A stretch of 64,000 nt of DNA from Reticulitermes speratus (taxonomy: Eukaryota > Arthropoda > Insecta > Blattodea > Rhinotermitidae): contig JAJKFL010000014.1 in assembly GCA_021186555.1 (NCBI GenBank), forward strand, positions 36,204,033 to 36,268,032. Reading direction: 5' to 3'. Positions 55,999 through 64,000 of the stretch are shown here, piece after piece. Within the stretch, counting starts at the first letter, position 1, and each line of letters starts with the position of its first letter. The notes beneath the pieces were generated by a model, which did not search any database, was not told the DNA's origin, and saw nothing but the letters and a program-made list of their open reading frames with translations. The position numbers were made by a program, and so were the translations under genes.

Positions 55999-56290
55999 CC
56001 ACGATAAGCATAAGCCTTATGGACACTTATTTCCACGCTGTTTTCTGAAATGGATTTTCAGCTCCCAGCCCGTAAGAAAGTTTCAGGCACAATGGCACAT
56101 TCTACAGCAAAATTAACAAGAATGCAAATGTTGTACACCGCGATACAGTACACAGACTTCTCCAGGGCGTTCTTTATTTTCTAAATGTCACCGGTTTCAC
56201 GGTACAGGCGTAAATTAAATTTCATATACTTCCGTAAGAAAACCGAGGTCTTCCCTGCGCCGGTTTTCACGAAACTCACAAATGCTTAAC
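55996..56290. other. Host sequence of a foldback insertion
   Basis: Unassigned. CCGGTTTTCACGAAACTCA at 56258-56280 resembles CGATTTTCACGAAACTCAAA at 58578-58597, so both sides may belong to one older repeat. Confidence 0.35.
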
Positions 56291-56364
56291 AACATTAGGT
56301 ACAAATAAACAACACAATATTTTCAGTTCAGCACAACTTACATTTAATATCTAATATCTACTCA

Positions 56365-56410
56365 GTACACAAAATGTTTCGGTCCTAAAATGATCATTAT
56401 CAGTTGTGCC
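56365..56410 (-). ncRNA. Decayed hammerhead-like motif (outer, left arm)
   Basis: The minus strand reads ACTGATAATGATCATTTTAG, then GACCGAAACATTTTGTG. G8 of the CUGANGA box is A and stem II is interrupted, so catalysis is unlikely. Confidence 0.4.
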
Positions 56411-57204
56411 ATATAAGACTCAGTACAAGGTAAATAATGTAATCTTTGTGACATCTCACAAAATGTCAAACAATCTACGGGTATTTGTGACAATAAAATA
56501 TCGTAACTTGCATTTGTCACGGTTTTGATACGTAATCTGATGTTACAAACAATTTCTGAATTAAAAATATAAAATTTAAACATTTTAAATTTATGAGTAA
56601 GAGGCTGTCACTCGTAGCGAACATACGGCAAGTAACATCGAAGTGTTGACCCACGGAACAGGCTGATATATACATATATATATATAAAAACTCCGATGTG
56701 AATGGAATCTGACACCAAATAATAACCGGAAAGAATAAGTGAGAGGTAACAGGAACGAATGAAAAAGAGAAAAATCTTTCGGAGCATATATAAGGGATTG
56801 TACCGACGTGTGTTATACACAGCCATTACTCAACTCTCAACTATTTCAAAAATACTTTTAAAAAAAGACATCGCCCTAATGGACACACATAAGTTTCAGT
56901 TTACAACCTTCATACGCCCTGCGTGACCCTACTGCAAAGCCAGCAATTACCAAAATCCAGGACCCAAAGAATTTATACATTTTAAAGATTTTTGAACAAA
57001 GGTTTTTAAATTTAAAATTTTTAAGTTTTATAATTTTAATTAAAAAATCTTTGTAACATCAGATTACGTATCAAAACCATGACAAATGCAAGTTACGATA
57101 ATTTATTGTCACAAATACCCGTAGATTAAATTAAGTTATAGACCAACTGATGCACACTAAAACCACTTTTTTAAGTAGCTTTATTATTAAAATTGTTAAA
57201 ATTG

Positions 57205-57248
57205 TACCCCTACACGTGTTTCGATCCTAGGATCATCGTCAGGGGGCT
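57205..57248 (-). ncRNA. Hammerhead ribozyme-like motif (inner, left arm)
   Basis: On the minus strand CCCC-CTGACGA-T-GATC-CTAG-GATC-GAAA-CACGTGT-A-GGGG. CCCC and GGGG form stem I, GATC/GATC stem II, and ACACGTGT a self-complementary stem III, with A at the cleavage position. The CUGANGA and GAAA boxes are intact. Confidence 0.6.
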
Positions 57249-57428
57249 TTTTGCTAAAAGCCACAGTCACTTCAAACACATGATTTTAAATATTCTATCG
57301 GCACTTTAAAACTTATATATTATAAGTTAAAATCTTGTAAAAAGACTCGTTAAAAGTTGTAAAATTGTAAAAGTACTGTAGATAGTAGATTGCGGAAGTG
57401 CTGGCGTGTGGGATCGTGGTATTAGAGG

Positions 57429-57528
57429 CATGTGAAATGTTTTTGTGGGGAGCGAAGTGTACTGCCTGTTGTACTCATCACCGTACAACAGGCAGTACAC
57501 TTCGCTCCCCACAAAAACATTTCACATG
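57429..57528. repeat. Perfect 46-bp inverted repeat with 8-bp loop
   Basis: 57429-57474 (CATGTGAAATGTTTTTGTGG onward) is exactly inverted at 57483-57528 around TCATCACC. It sits in the spacer of the inner foldback element. Confidence 0.95.
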
Positions 57529-57812
57529 GTAAGTCATTCATGTACATTAAATAGAAAATCAATAATGATTACTGTCAACAACCAATATATATACAAATTC
57601 TATATTACTTAACAAAATCGTTTATTTTACAGCCTTTAATACCACGATCCCACACGCCAGCACTTCCGCAATCTACTATCTACAGTACTTTTACAATTTT
57701 ACAGCTTTTAACGAGTCTTTTTACAAGATTGTAACTTATAATATATAAGTTTTAAAGTGCCGATAGAATATTTAAAATCATGTGTTTGAAGTGACTGTGG
57801 CTTTTAGCAAAA

Positions 57813-57856
57813 AACCCCCTGACGATGATCCTAGGATCGAAACACGTGTTGGGGTA
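57813..57856 (+). ncRNA. Hammerhead ribozyme-like motif (inner, right arm)
   Basis: This is the plus-strand counterpart of 57205-57248: CCCC-CTGACGA-T-GATC-CTAG-GATC-GAAA-CACGTGT-T-GGGG. The cleavage-position base is T here instead of A, still a permitted H. The motif is otherwise intact. Confidence 0.6.
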
Positions 57857-58040
57857 TAATTTTAACAATTTTAATAATAAAGCTACTTAAAAAGTGGTTT
57901 TAGTGTGCATCAGTTGGTCTATAACTTAATTTAATATGACGAAGATGCACGGTGCCAACAGTGTGAAACCCGTAGATTGTTTGATATTTTGTGAGATGTC
58001 ACAAATATTACATTCTTTACCGCGTACTGAGTCTTATATG

Positions 58041-58085
58041 GCACACCTGATAATGGTCCTAGGACCGAAATATGTTGTGTACTGA
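58041..58085 (+). ncRNA. Decayed hammerhead-like motif (outer, right arm)
   Basis: CTGATAA-T-GGTCC-TA-GGACC-GAAA-TATGTTGTG keeps a perfect stem II and GAAA, but G8 of the CUGANGA box is A, as in the left arm. Confidence 0.45.
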
Positions 58086-58190
58086 GTAGATATTAGATAT
58101 TAAATGTAAGTTGTGCTGAACTAAACATGTTGTGTTGTTTATTTGATTGTATTCGCACAGCGGGATGGATCGTGTTAAACATTAGGTACA

Positions 58191-59134
58191 CAGCTCTTAG
58201 ACCAAACAGCTTTCAAATTGGGCAATAAACGTGAGAACTGGCGATACAATTTTATTTATGCGTCTTCGTAAAGTATGGCTTTCACTGCGCCAATTGTCAC
58301 GGAACTCATAAGGACTTAGTACATTTTTATAGACACGTGCTGAACCGACTTTTATCCAAATAGGAAGAAAAATGTACAGTATAGGGACAAAATGTTTATT
58401 TAGCCCACAGGTAACGTATGACGGTCACTACACCGACTTTTATGGAACACAAAACTGCTCAACGGCATTGTGTGGAGGTATTCTATGCCAAATTTCATGT
58501 AAATCAGTCAAGAAATATGTTAAATATGGGTAGAAATTCTCTACGCCCATAAGTAAAAATATGGCTGTCACTGAGACGATTTTCACGAAACTCAAACTTT
58601 TTAGACAACCTTCTATATAAAGAACTCCTACAACGCATTTCATAAAAATCCGACAACCGGCTCAGTCGCTGTTACTAGGTCACAGACAGGCGTAAAGACG
58701 CGGTCACCACATACGGTGTTCGTTTTGCGTCGTAAAGCGATACACTTTCCCAAGCACATCTAAAACGCCGACAAATACCGAACATGAAAGACATAAGACT
58801 CGGGTACTATGGGATTTAGACAGCATCGTACAAGAATATATTTTAGGCTCTGCGACAACTGGAACGCATTCAATACTACATGCTTCTGTCTAAATACATA
58901 TTTATTGATAACAAAAACACAATATATAACGCTAAGCATTTCAATACGATCGTATCATATTCAGGTGTGCTTGAAAGATTACTGTTTGGCTGCTGCGTTA
59001 AAACTATTATAAAAATTTGGTTTAAAATTAGGTTTAAATGCATCAAGACGGTCTGTAACTTGAGTAAAAGACAAATTTATCTACACTGAAATCTACGCAG
59101 TACTTTTATAATAAGTCTTATCGCTAGTACAGAT
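58191..59134. other. Unassigned sequence
   Basis: 58285-58700 contains repeated wording typical of old non-coding elements (CACGGAACTCATAAG, TTTCATAAAAATCCGACAAC) without boundaries. No gene is supported. Confidence 0.35.
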
Positions 59135-59245
59135 ATCCATTCCTTTGAGATATCACGAAGCGTCATTGGACAACTGGTTCCCGACGTTTCGAGAAAAGTA
59201 TTTGTCTCACTTTCAAGGATCGAGATGTCTAAGAGGATACTCGCA
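59135..59245. mobile_element. Single arm of foldback family P1
   Basis: TTTGAGATATCACGAAGCGT, CCCGACGTTTCGAGAAAAGT and CTCACTTTCAAGGATCGAGA follow the order of the left arms at 26832 and 48614, in strongly diverged form. Confidence 0.5.
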
Positions 59246-59469
59246 TACCTCCAGTAATTACGTGCGTCTGCTGGCTGGTAGTTTTCGCCATCTTGAATAC
59301 ACTTGCTCTGAGCCTGCAATACCTACACTAAGGGTGTAACAGCATCACTGGCGGTCACTTTTGTAGGCAGGGTTCAATCATTCGTTGTATTTTAGCAAGG
59401 TACCTTTGAGCTTTTTTTTGTGTAGGAACTGCGGTATTGGTGTTGCCAGGCATGTCTGTCACGTCTCTT
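59246..59469. other. Unassigned sequence
   Basis: No feature is supported. Confidence 0.3.
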
Positions 59470-59958
59470 ATGCATTTTTTTTAAATGGCTCGACAGCCCT
59501 ATATGGGCCTGGGCCTCCTCGTTTTTCGTCGAGGTTTCATGGTCACACACATTTGAGACACACCACAGTCGGTAGGACTCCTCTGGACGAGGGACCAGCT
59601 CGTCGCAGAGACCTCTACCTGACAACACACAACACTCACAAGAGACAGACATCCATGCCCCCGGTGTCTTTTGTTTCTTTTGCCTGTCCGGGGGTTTTCC
59701 CCTTTGATCCATTTTTGTACTGTACGAGTATTAAATCCTTTCGTCCTTCATGTCACTTACGTTCCATGCTACCGTCCTTACAATAAACACAACACAGACA
59801 TCCATGCCCCCGGTGGGATTCGAACTCACAATCCCAGTAAGCGAGCGGCCGCAGACCCACGCCTTAGACCGCACGGCCACTGGGATCGGCTTCGAACCCA
59901 CGATCCTAGTAAGCGAGCGGCCGAAGACCCACGCCTAACGCGGCCACTGGGATCGGCT
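59470..59958 (-). mobile_element. SINE-2 copy with duplicated heads
   Basis: On the minus strand the tRNA-like head occurs twice (59885-59957 and 59811-59890, each with GCCGATCCCAGTGGCC or box B GGTTCGAATCC/GAGTTCGAATCC). One body segment follows, then a second start (GGGGGCATGGATGTCTGTCT inverse at 59640-59662). The complete 3' domain ends at 59475 in an A run (minus strand). Confidence 0.85.
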
Positions 59959-60685
59959 TCTCTTATGCATTACTACAACGAAATAGGCAGGCATGCACAA
60001 CCCCACCAATACCACTGTCCTTCCACAGAAGAATGCAACGAAATACCGTACAAATTCAGTCTAACAGTGACAAGCAGCACTACAGCATACACCAACACAA
60101 TCCGCATAACAGTACCAATTTACGTTATAGAAAAAAGATATTTCTGCTGCCCATTAATAATAACAGAAAGGTTTAAACAAATGTGCAGCGCGTTCCAGAC
60201 AGTACAGCTGCACTCCAGTGTAAACAGCGAGGATATTAATGACACCACGCCAAAAGAAGCGACCTACAACACAATAAGTGATCTAAACCTCCGTACGATA
60301 GTGTCGCCAGTGGGATTTGTTACGCCATTAGTGTAGTAAGTATTACAGACGAATAAATGTTTTATTTTGGATAAAGAAAGCTACTAAGCTGTTGACGCAC
60401 ATAAACTACCTCAGATATAGCAAAACTACTGATTATATTTCATTATACGTAGATCACTTTCTCCTCCACGCGAGTTTTATAACCCAAGTACGTATAAAAA
60501 CACAGGTTTAACCTACATGTTTTATCATGAATCAGAGTTTTAATGCACTGCTAAAATAACAATTTTTGCACGCACATCTGAACATGATACGACCGTATCA
60601 ACAAGCGATAATGAAGTCGTACACTGAAACATACAGTACTGATTAGATAAAACACAGCATGACGCAGAAATATTTAAGTCTATAA
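59959..60685. other. Unassigned sequence
   Basis: An open frame extends from the SINE to 60336 but has no recognisable domain. Confidence 0.35.
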
Positions 60686-60957
60686 CAGCGGTTCCCAACG
60701 TGGGCTCCGCGGATCCCAAGGGATCCGTTGATACATTTCTGTAATGGCTGCTTTAAAGTTTACCTATCTTTTGTTTAAAGGAATAATGTTTTGCTAACAA
60801 TAATCGCGGAATTTCTTTAATTGGCGATGTGTTTATTTCGTATCACCGTTAGAATATCTAATTAAGAAACTTCCTGTACCCACGAAGCGAGCGACAATCA
60901 GTTTAATTATGATCAAATCATGCAATGCGCTGTTACGTATGTTACTGGTATGTATTC

Positions 60958-61475
60958 TTCTCTCTTTCTTTATCGTGTCCGGACCATTAAATTAAAGATT
61001 TTTTGCCCAGTATTGGGCTACGTCAAATCCTTTTTTATTTGCAAGCCATAAATCCTCGAGGGTGCATTTCTGGGGGCAGTCCCTGCATGACAGGAGATGT
61101 TCCATATCTTGTACCTCTCCACAGCCACAAGGCAGTCCCTGCATGACAGGAGATGTTCCATATCTTGTACCTCTCCACAGCCACAAGGCAGTCCCTGCAT
61201 GACAGGAGATGTCCCATATCTTGTACCTCTCCACAGCCACAATACAGGTCGTCGGAGTTTGTTTTACCCCATTTCACCATATATGTTTTTATTGGTGCCA
61301 CCTCTGATCTAATGCGGTTAAGAGATTTCCAAGTATTGAAATCAAGGAGGTGGCTACCAGGGCAAATCTGGGTAAGGGGGAAGTCTTCAGGTGGTTCAAC
61401 CTGCACTGTTCCGAGGAAGCTATTCCGCGATTTTAATCTTCTCTGTGGTGTTCTGGCTCCGTAGAGTGCGTGTCG
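60958..61475 (-). mobile_element. Jockey-type LINE 3' fragment with zinc-finger triplication
   Basis: The minus strand encodes the ORF2 C-terminus: P-G-S-H-L-L-D-F-N-T-W-K-S-L-N-R-I-R-S-E-V, then Y-C-G-C-G-E-V-Q-D-M-G-H-L-L-S-C-R-D-C, and finally T-L-E-D-L-W-L-A-N-K-K-G and Y-W-A-K. The C-x-C...H...C segment is repeated three times as a 56-bp unit. The target duplication CTGGTATGTATTC is at 60945-60957 and 61476-61488. Confidence 0.88.
61075..61242. repeat. 56-bp tandem triplication
   Basis: GGCAGTCCCTGCATGACAGG, AGATGTTCCATATCTTGTAC and CTCTCCACAGCCACAA start at 61075, 61131 and 61187. As 56 is not a multiple of three, each copy shifts the LINE reading frame. Confidence 0.95.
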
Positions 61476-61699
61476 CTGGTATGTATTCATATCTATCTAA
61501 AATCAGGTCTGAGATATCCATTTTTAATTTTGGATGCCCATCATCCGGACACTATAGTTACGTGAACAAGGATGAGAGGATCCGTGGTTATTTTTCAAAG
61601 CCAAATGGGGTTCGAGAACAAAACGTTTTGGGAAACACTGCTCTAGAATGTACTTGAAGGACCCAATCTTGGCCTCTTGAATCCTGAAGTTGAGACAAA

Positions 61700-61992
61700 T
61701 AAAAGGTACAATTGTTCCTATAAGCACCATGAAGGCATACACGGGGAGTGGACGTACAGCTCCACTCATTTTTAAACTCGGCACTGGAGGTGAGTGGTCA
61801 GCCTCACGCCCCGGTCGCTTTACTCCGGGAAAGAGCCTTCGGTACACGTGGCACAGGAGGGTGAGTGGCTCCCGAGGCCGGTCTGGACGTTTTGGAGAAG
61901 TGACAAACCTCTTGCCCCTGCCAGAATTCGAACCCCACATCGTCCAGCCCCTAGCCTAGTCACTGTAATGTCTGAGCTATTCTGGCTCTCGA
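61700..61992 (-). mobile_element. SINE-1 copy
   Basis: Plus-strand blocks CACCATGAAGGCATACACGG, AACTCGGCACTGGAGGTGAG, TTTACTCCGGGAAAGAGCC, GAGGCCGGTCTGGACG and CAGAATTCGAACCCCACATC (box B inverse) give the complete family order on the minus strand. Confidence 0.88.
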
Positions 61993-62655
61993 ACTTCAGA
62001 TACACAGTATCTAAAAACTCGTTCCTACCTTACAGTAAACACATTCTCCACAACAAAGACCGAACTTTCAATGCTGTTTAGGGAAATAATCGCTATTGGG
62101 AGCGAAATTCATACGAAACAAAAAAAGAAGTAAAAAAATAAAATTCCAGGACTTCGTCTATAAGCACAGACAGGCCTAGTCATCAAATAAGAAAAAAAAG
62201 AATGCTTTATCTTCCGATTAATGTCCCTTGAATGCAACACGCTTTCTACATCTCTCTCCAGGTTGCAGACCTAACATCGAAAGCGCCCAAAGGAACTGCA
62301 TTCAGTTAGGCGGTTACGTTCTTCTTGATGTCCCCAACGTCCTTAAATAATCTTCCTTCGACAAGGGTTTTCATTATAGGGAACACAAAACATGCTTGCT
62401 GGGGCGAGGCCAAGTGTACAGGTGGCGTGGTTGCTCACCACAACGCGATGCGCCAGGAAACACTTCACTATCACGGCAGAATGGCAGTACTGTGCAAAAG
62501 GACCTAACGCCTTTCTCTCGAAACAGCCGCCACTCTCCAAATCCGCTTCAATAAACCTCTTCCACAACCTGTACAGTTTATTCAATTTTCACGAATTTTT
62601 ACTTCGGGCACAAATTACTTAAGGATCACACCCGGTTTTTAAAAGAAGTGATCGG
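61993..62655. other. Unassigned sequence
   Basis: 62074-62097 (TGCTGTTTAGGGAAATAATC) is the tip of the foldback MITE family in inverse orientation. ORFs at 62325-62622 have no recognised domain. Confidence 0.4.
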
Positions 62656-62990
62656 CGTCGTTTCGAGAAGCCGAGATACCGTAGTCAGTACAGTGACTAG
62701 GCTACGGGCTGGACAATTCAGGGTTCGAATGCCGGCAGGGGAGAGACATTTATATCTTCTACGAAACGTTCAGACCGGCTCTGGGGCCCACCACGCCTCC
62801 TATTCATTGGGTACCAGGGACTCTTCCCCGCGGGGTACAGCGGCAGGGACATGTGGCTGACCATATCCATCTACTGACAAAGTTAAGAATGAGTGAAGCT
62901 ACACCCCCACTGCCCCTATATGCCTTCATGGCGAATATAGGGACAAATTTACCTTTTATAATCGTTTTGATTCCGGACTTATGCAGGCAA
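62656..62990 (+). mobile_element. SINE-1 copy
   Basis: The head GAGATACCGTAGTCAGTACA with box B GGGTTCGAATGCCGGCAGG is followed by CCGGCTCTGGGGCCCACCAC, CGCGGGGTACAGCGGCAGGG, ATGCCTTCATGGCG and the CAAATTTACCTTTTATAATC tail. Confidence 0.88.
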
Positions 62991-63087
62991 AACTTTCTGG
63001 GCGTCTGTGCGGTTTTGTTCTCCATTTCATGCTGTGAAGTTTTTGTTTTACGACTGTATTGAAACGCCCAACATTTGCCGCCAGTGA

Positions 63088-63166
63088 GGATGCAACTGAG
63101 AAAGTGTGCATTGGTCTGACATGTCTGCACAAAGTGTGCATTGGTCTGACATGTCTGCACAAAGTC
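63088..63166. repeat. 30-bp tandem repeat, about 2.5 copies
   Basis: AGTGTGCATTGGTCTGACAT followed by GTCTGCACAA is repeated at 63098 and 63128, with a partial third copy. Confidence 0.9.
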
Positions 63167-63241
63167 TTCACCAATTTTATACCATGCTCCTGTTGCTAAT
63201 CCCTGAGACTGTGTGAAACAAACTTCACATACATCTTCTTC

Positions 63242-63533
63242 TTTTTTTTTTCGTTTTATGGTGAATGGCCCCGCAGCAGATGCTACGGACGCACCACAGC
63301 CTTAAGGCTTTTTGTGCAGCCGTATGATGAAGATGAGCAGTTTTTTTACCAAGTTTTACAAGTAATGGAGCACTAGTGGAACGAAATTGACAGGGGAAAA
63401 CCGACAACTCGGAGAAAAACCTGTCCCAGTGCCACTTTGCCCACCACAAACCCCACATGGACTGACCCGGGATCGAACCCGGGCCTCCGCAGTGAGAGGC
63501 CAGCGACTAACCGCCTGAGCCATGGCACGGCCT
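63242..63533 (-). mobile_element. SINE-3 full-length copy
   Basis: Inverse of the copy at 31661-31951: T-rich tail first, GCAGATGCTACGGACGCACC, AAATTGACAGGGGAAAACCG, GTCCCAGTGCCACTTTGCCC and the head GACCCGGGATCGAACCCGGG. The target duplication TACATCTTC(T/C)TC is at 63230-63241 and 63534-63545. Confidence 0.93.
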
Positions 63534-63545
63534 TACATCTTCCTC

Positions 63546-64000
63546 TTTCTCAACTCTTCATAAAAATTTAAGTGTCTCCAAGTTAATGTGCTGTTGATCC
63601 TAAATCAATTTTAGGTCATTCGATGGTTTCTGACCGCCAGCTCATCAACTTTTGCAAGTGGTTCTGGATTTCGAGTAGTTAACAACAGCCCACTCCATGG
63701 ATCGTCTTCAAGGTTATCAAGCCCATCTCTGGATCTGTTAAAACACTTGAAGACCCATGTACGAGATATAACTTCTTTTCCATAATAAGCTTAGAGAATT
63801 TTCGTGACCCCTGCAAAACTTGATGTCTGCTCACTGCTCCATGACAACACAACTCATGCACAGGCTGCTACAGATGCTGACACTCAACTAAAACCTTCTT
63901 TCAGTCATCCCTGACGGCCATAACATGAACCAACATAAACTGGCTACAACTGCTTTATGTGCCAAACCATAATTGTGTGAGAACTAATTGGTTTCTGGAC
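63546..64000. other. Unassigned sequence to the window edge
   Basis: A 60-codon minus-strand frame (63679-63861) runs through, and the text before the SINE (63060-63230) seems to continue after it. It may be a decayed repeat, but no family or domain is recognised. Confidence 0.3.

Larger units (their letters stand above)
57128..57967. mobile_element. Hammerhead-bearing foldback element, family P4 (inner)
   Basis: Long arms at about 57128-57428 and 57635-57935 are inverted copies (e.g. TTAAGTTATAGACCAACTGA, CCACAGTCACTTCAAACACA, CACGCCAGCACTTCCGCAAT). The target duplication ACCCGTAGATT is at 57117-57127 and 57968-57978. A tail of about 34 nt after the right arm contains AAGATGCACGGTG, the inverse of the CACCGTGCATCTT in family P2. 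A 46-bp hairpin lies between the arms. Confidence 0.85.
56304..58177. mobile_element. Hammerhead-bearing foldback element, family P3 (outer)
   Basis: The left arm (AATAAACAACACAATATTTT, CAGTTCAGCACAACTTACAT) is inverted at the right (AAATGTAAGTTGTGCTGAAC, ACATGTTGTGTTGTTTATTT). The target duplication AACATTAGGTACA is at 56291-56303 and 58178-58190. A tail of about 35 nt lies only after the right arm. Both arms carry a hammerhead-like motif. The right arm is split by an inner element at 57128-57967. Confidence 0.8.
60686..61640 (+). mobile_element. hAT-3 internal-deletion copy with a LINE inside
   Basis: CAGCGGTTCCCAACGTGGGC starts the copy and GTTTTGGGAAACACTG ends it. The flanking octamers GTCTATAA and CTCTAGAA agree at six of eight positions. 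The ends match 39157-39430 and 42300-42381. The transposase is absent. A Jockey-type LINE occupies 60958-61475. Confidence 0.82.

Noticed and set aside
59671..60336. 221-codon ORF
   Set aside because: Its first half is inverse SINE-2 sequence and the rest has no recognisable domain.

Overview
This is non-coding-rich animal DNA, most likely from an insect with a large, repeat-laden genome. The tRNA-derived SINEs and the RTE-like LINE tails (ending in LINE-encoded [11 protein letters not shown] residues) resemble cockroach, termite or other polyneopteran repeats, but I cannot name a species. No bacterial-type genes, operons, true tRNA or rRNA genes, CRISPR arrays or promoters are visible.

The only convincing host gene is on the minus strand. 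Two exons (43219-43414 and 1718-1812) encode the two halves of one PDZ domain of a PATJ/MPDZ (INAD-like) multi-PDZ scaffold. They join in phase 0 with consensus splice sites, so 1813-43218 reads as a single 41.4 kb intron. 1-1717 is the next intron and 43415-64000 the preceding one, both incomplete. The upstream exon carries an apparent one-base deletion in a C run (plus strand 43343-43345). I found no other exon.

Layout, left to right. 1-350: ATGT microsatellite. 1718-1812: PDZ exon, immediately followed by a 91-bp minisatellite (1829-2632). 5.2-8.4 kb: RTE-like LINE and SINE pieces. 8.7-12.0 kb: two large satellites. 12.5-16.7 kb: a foldback element, a hAT MITE, a palindromic repeat, a 43-bp satellite and a SINE. 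17.0-24.4 kb: hAT MITEs, a LINE, mariner and pogo transposase remains. 25.3-28.4 kb: a SINE, foldback elements and a hAT transposase relic invaded by a 64-bp satellite. 29.4-35.9 kb: R2/R4-type LINE, SINEs, pogo MITEs, a second LINE family. 36.5-44.4 kb: a dense nested cluster around the PDZ exon (two hAT MITEs in opposite orientation, a degenerate full-length hAT holding a hammerhead-bearing element and a mariner derivative). 45.7-52.2 kb: two 30-bp satellites separated by foldback and LINE pieces. 52.3-64 kb: hAT MITE, SINEs, a large nested foldback element with hammerhead-like motifs (56.3-58.2 kb), another hAT with a Jockey-type LINE inside, and SINEs.

The most unusual feature is a set of short foldback retroelements resembling non-autonomous Penelope-like elements. 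They consist of inverted arms that carry a hammerhead-ribozyme-like core, a one-sided extension of about 34 nt, and 10-13 bp target duplications. At least three sequence families occur here, one nested inside another.
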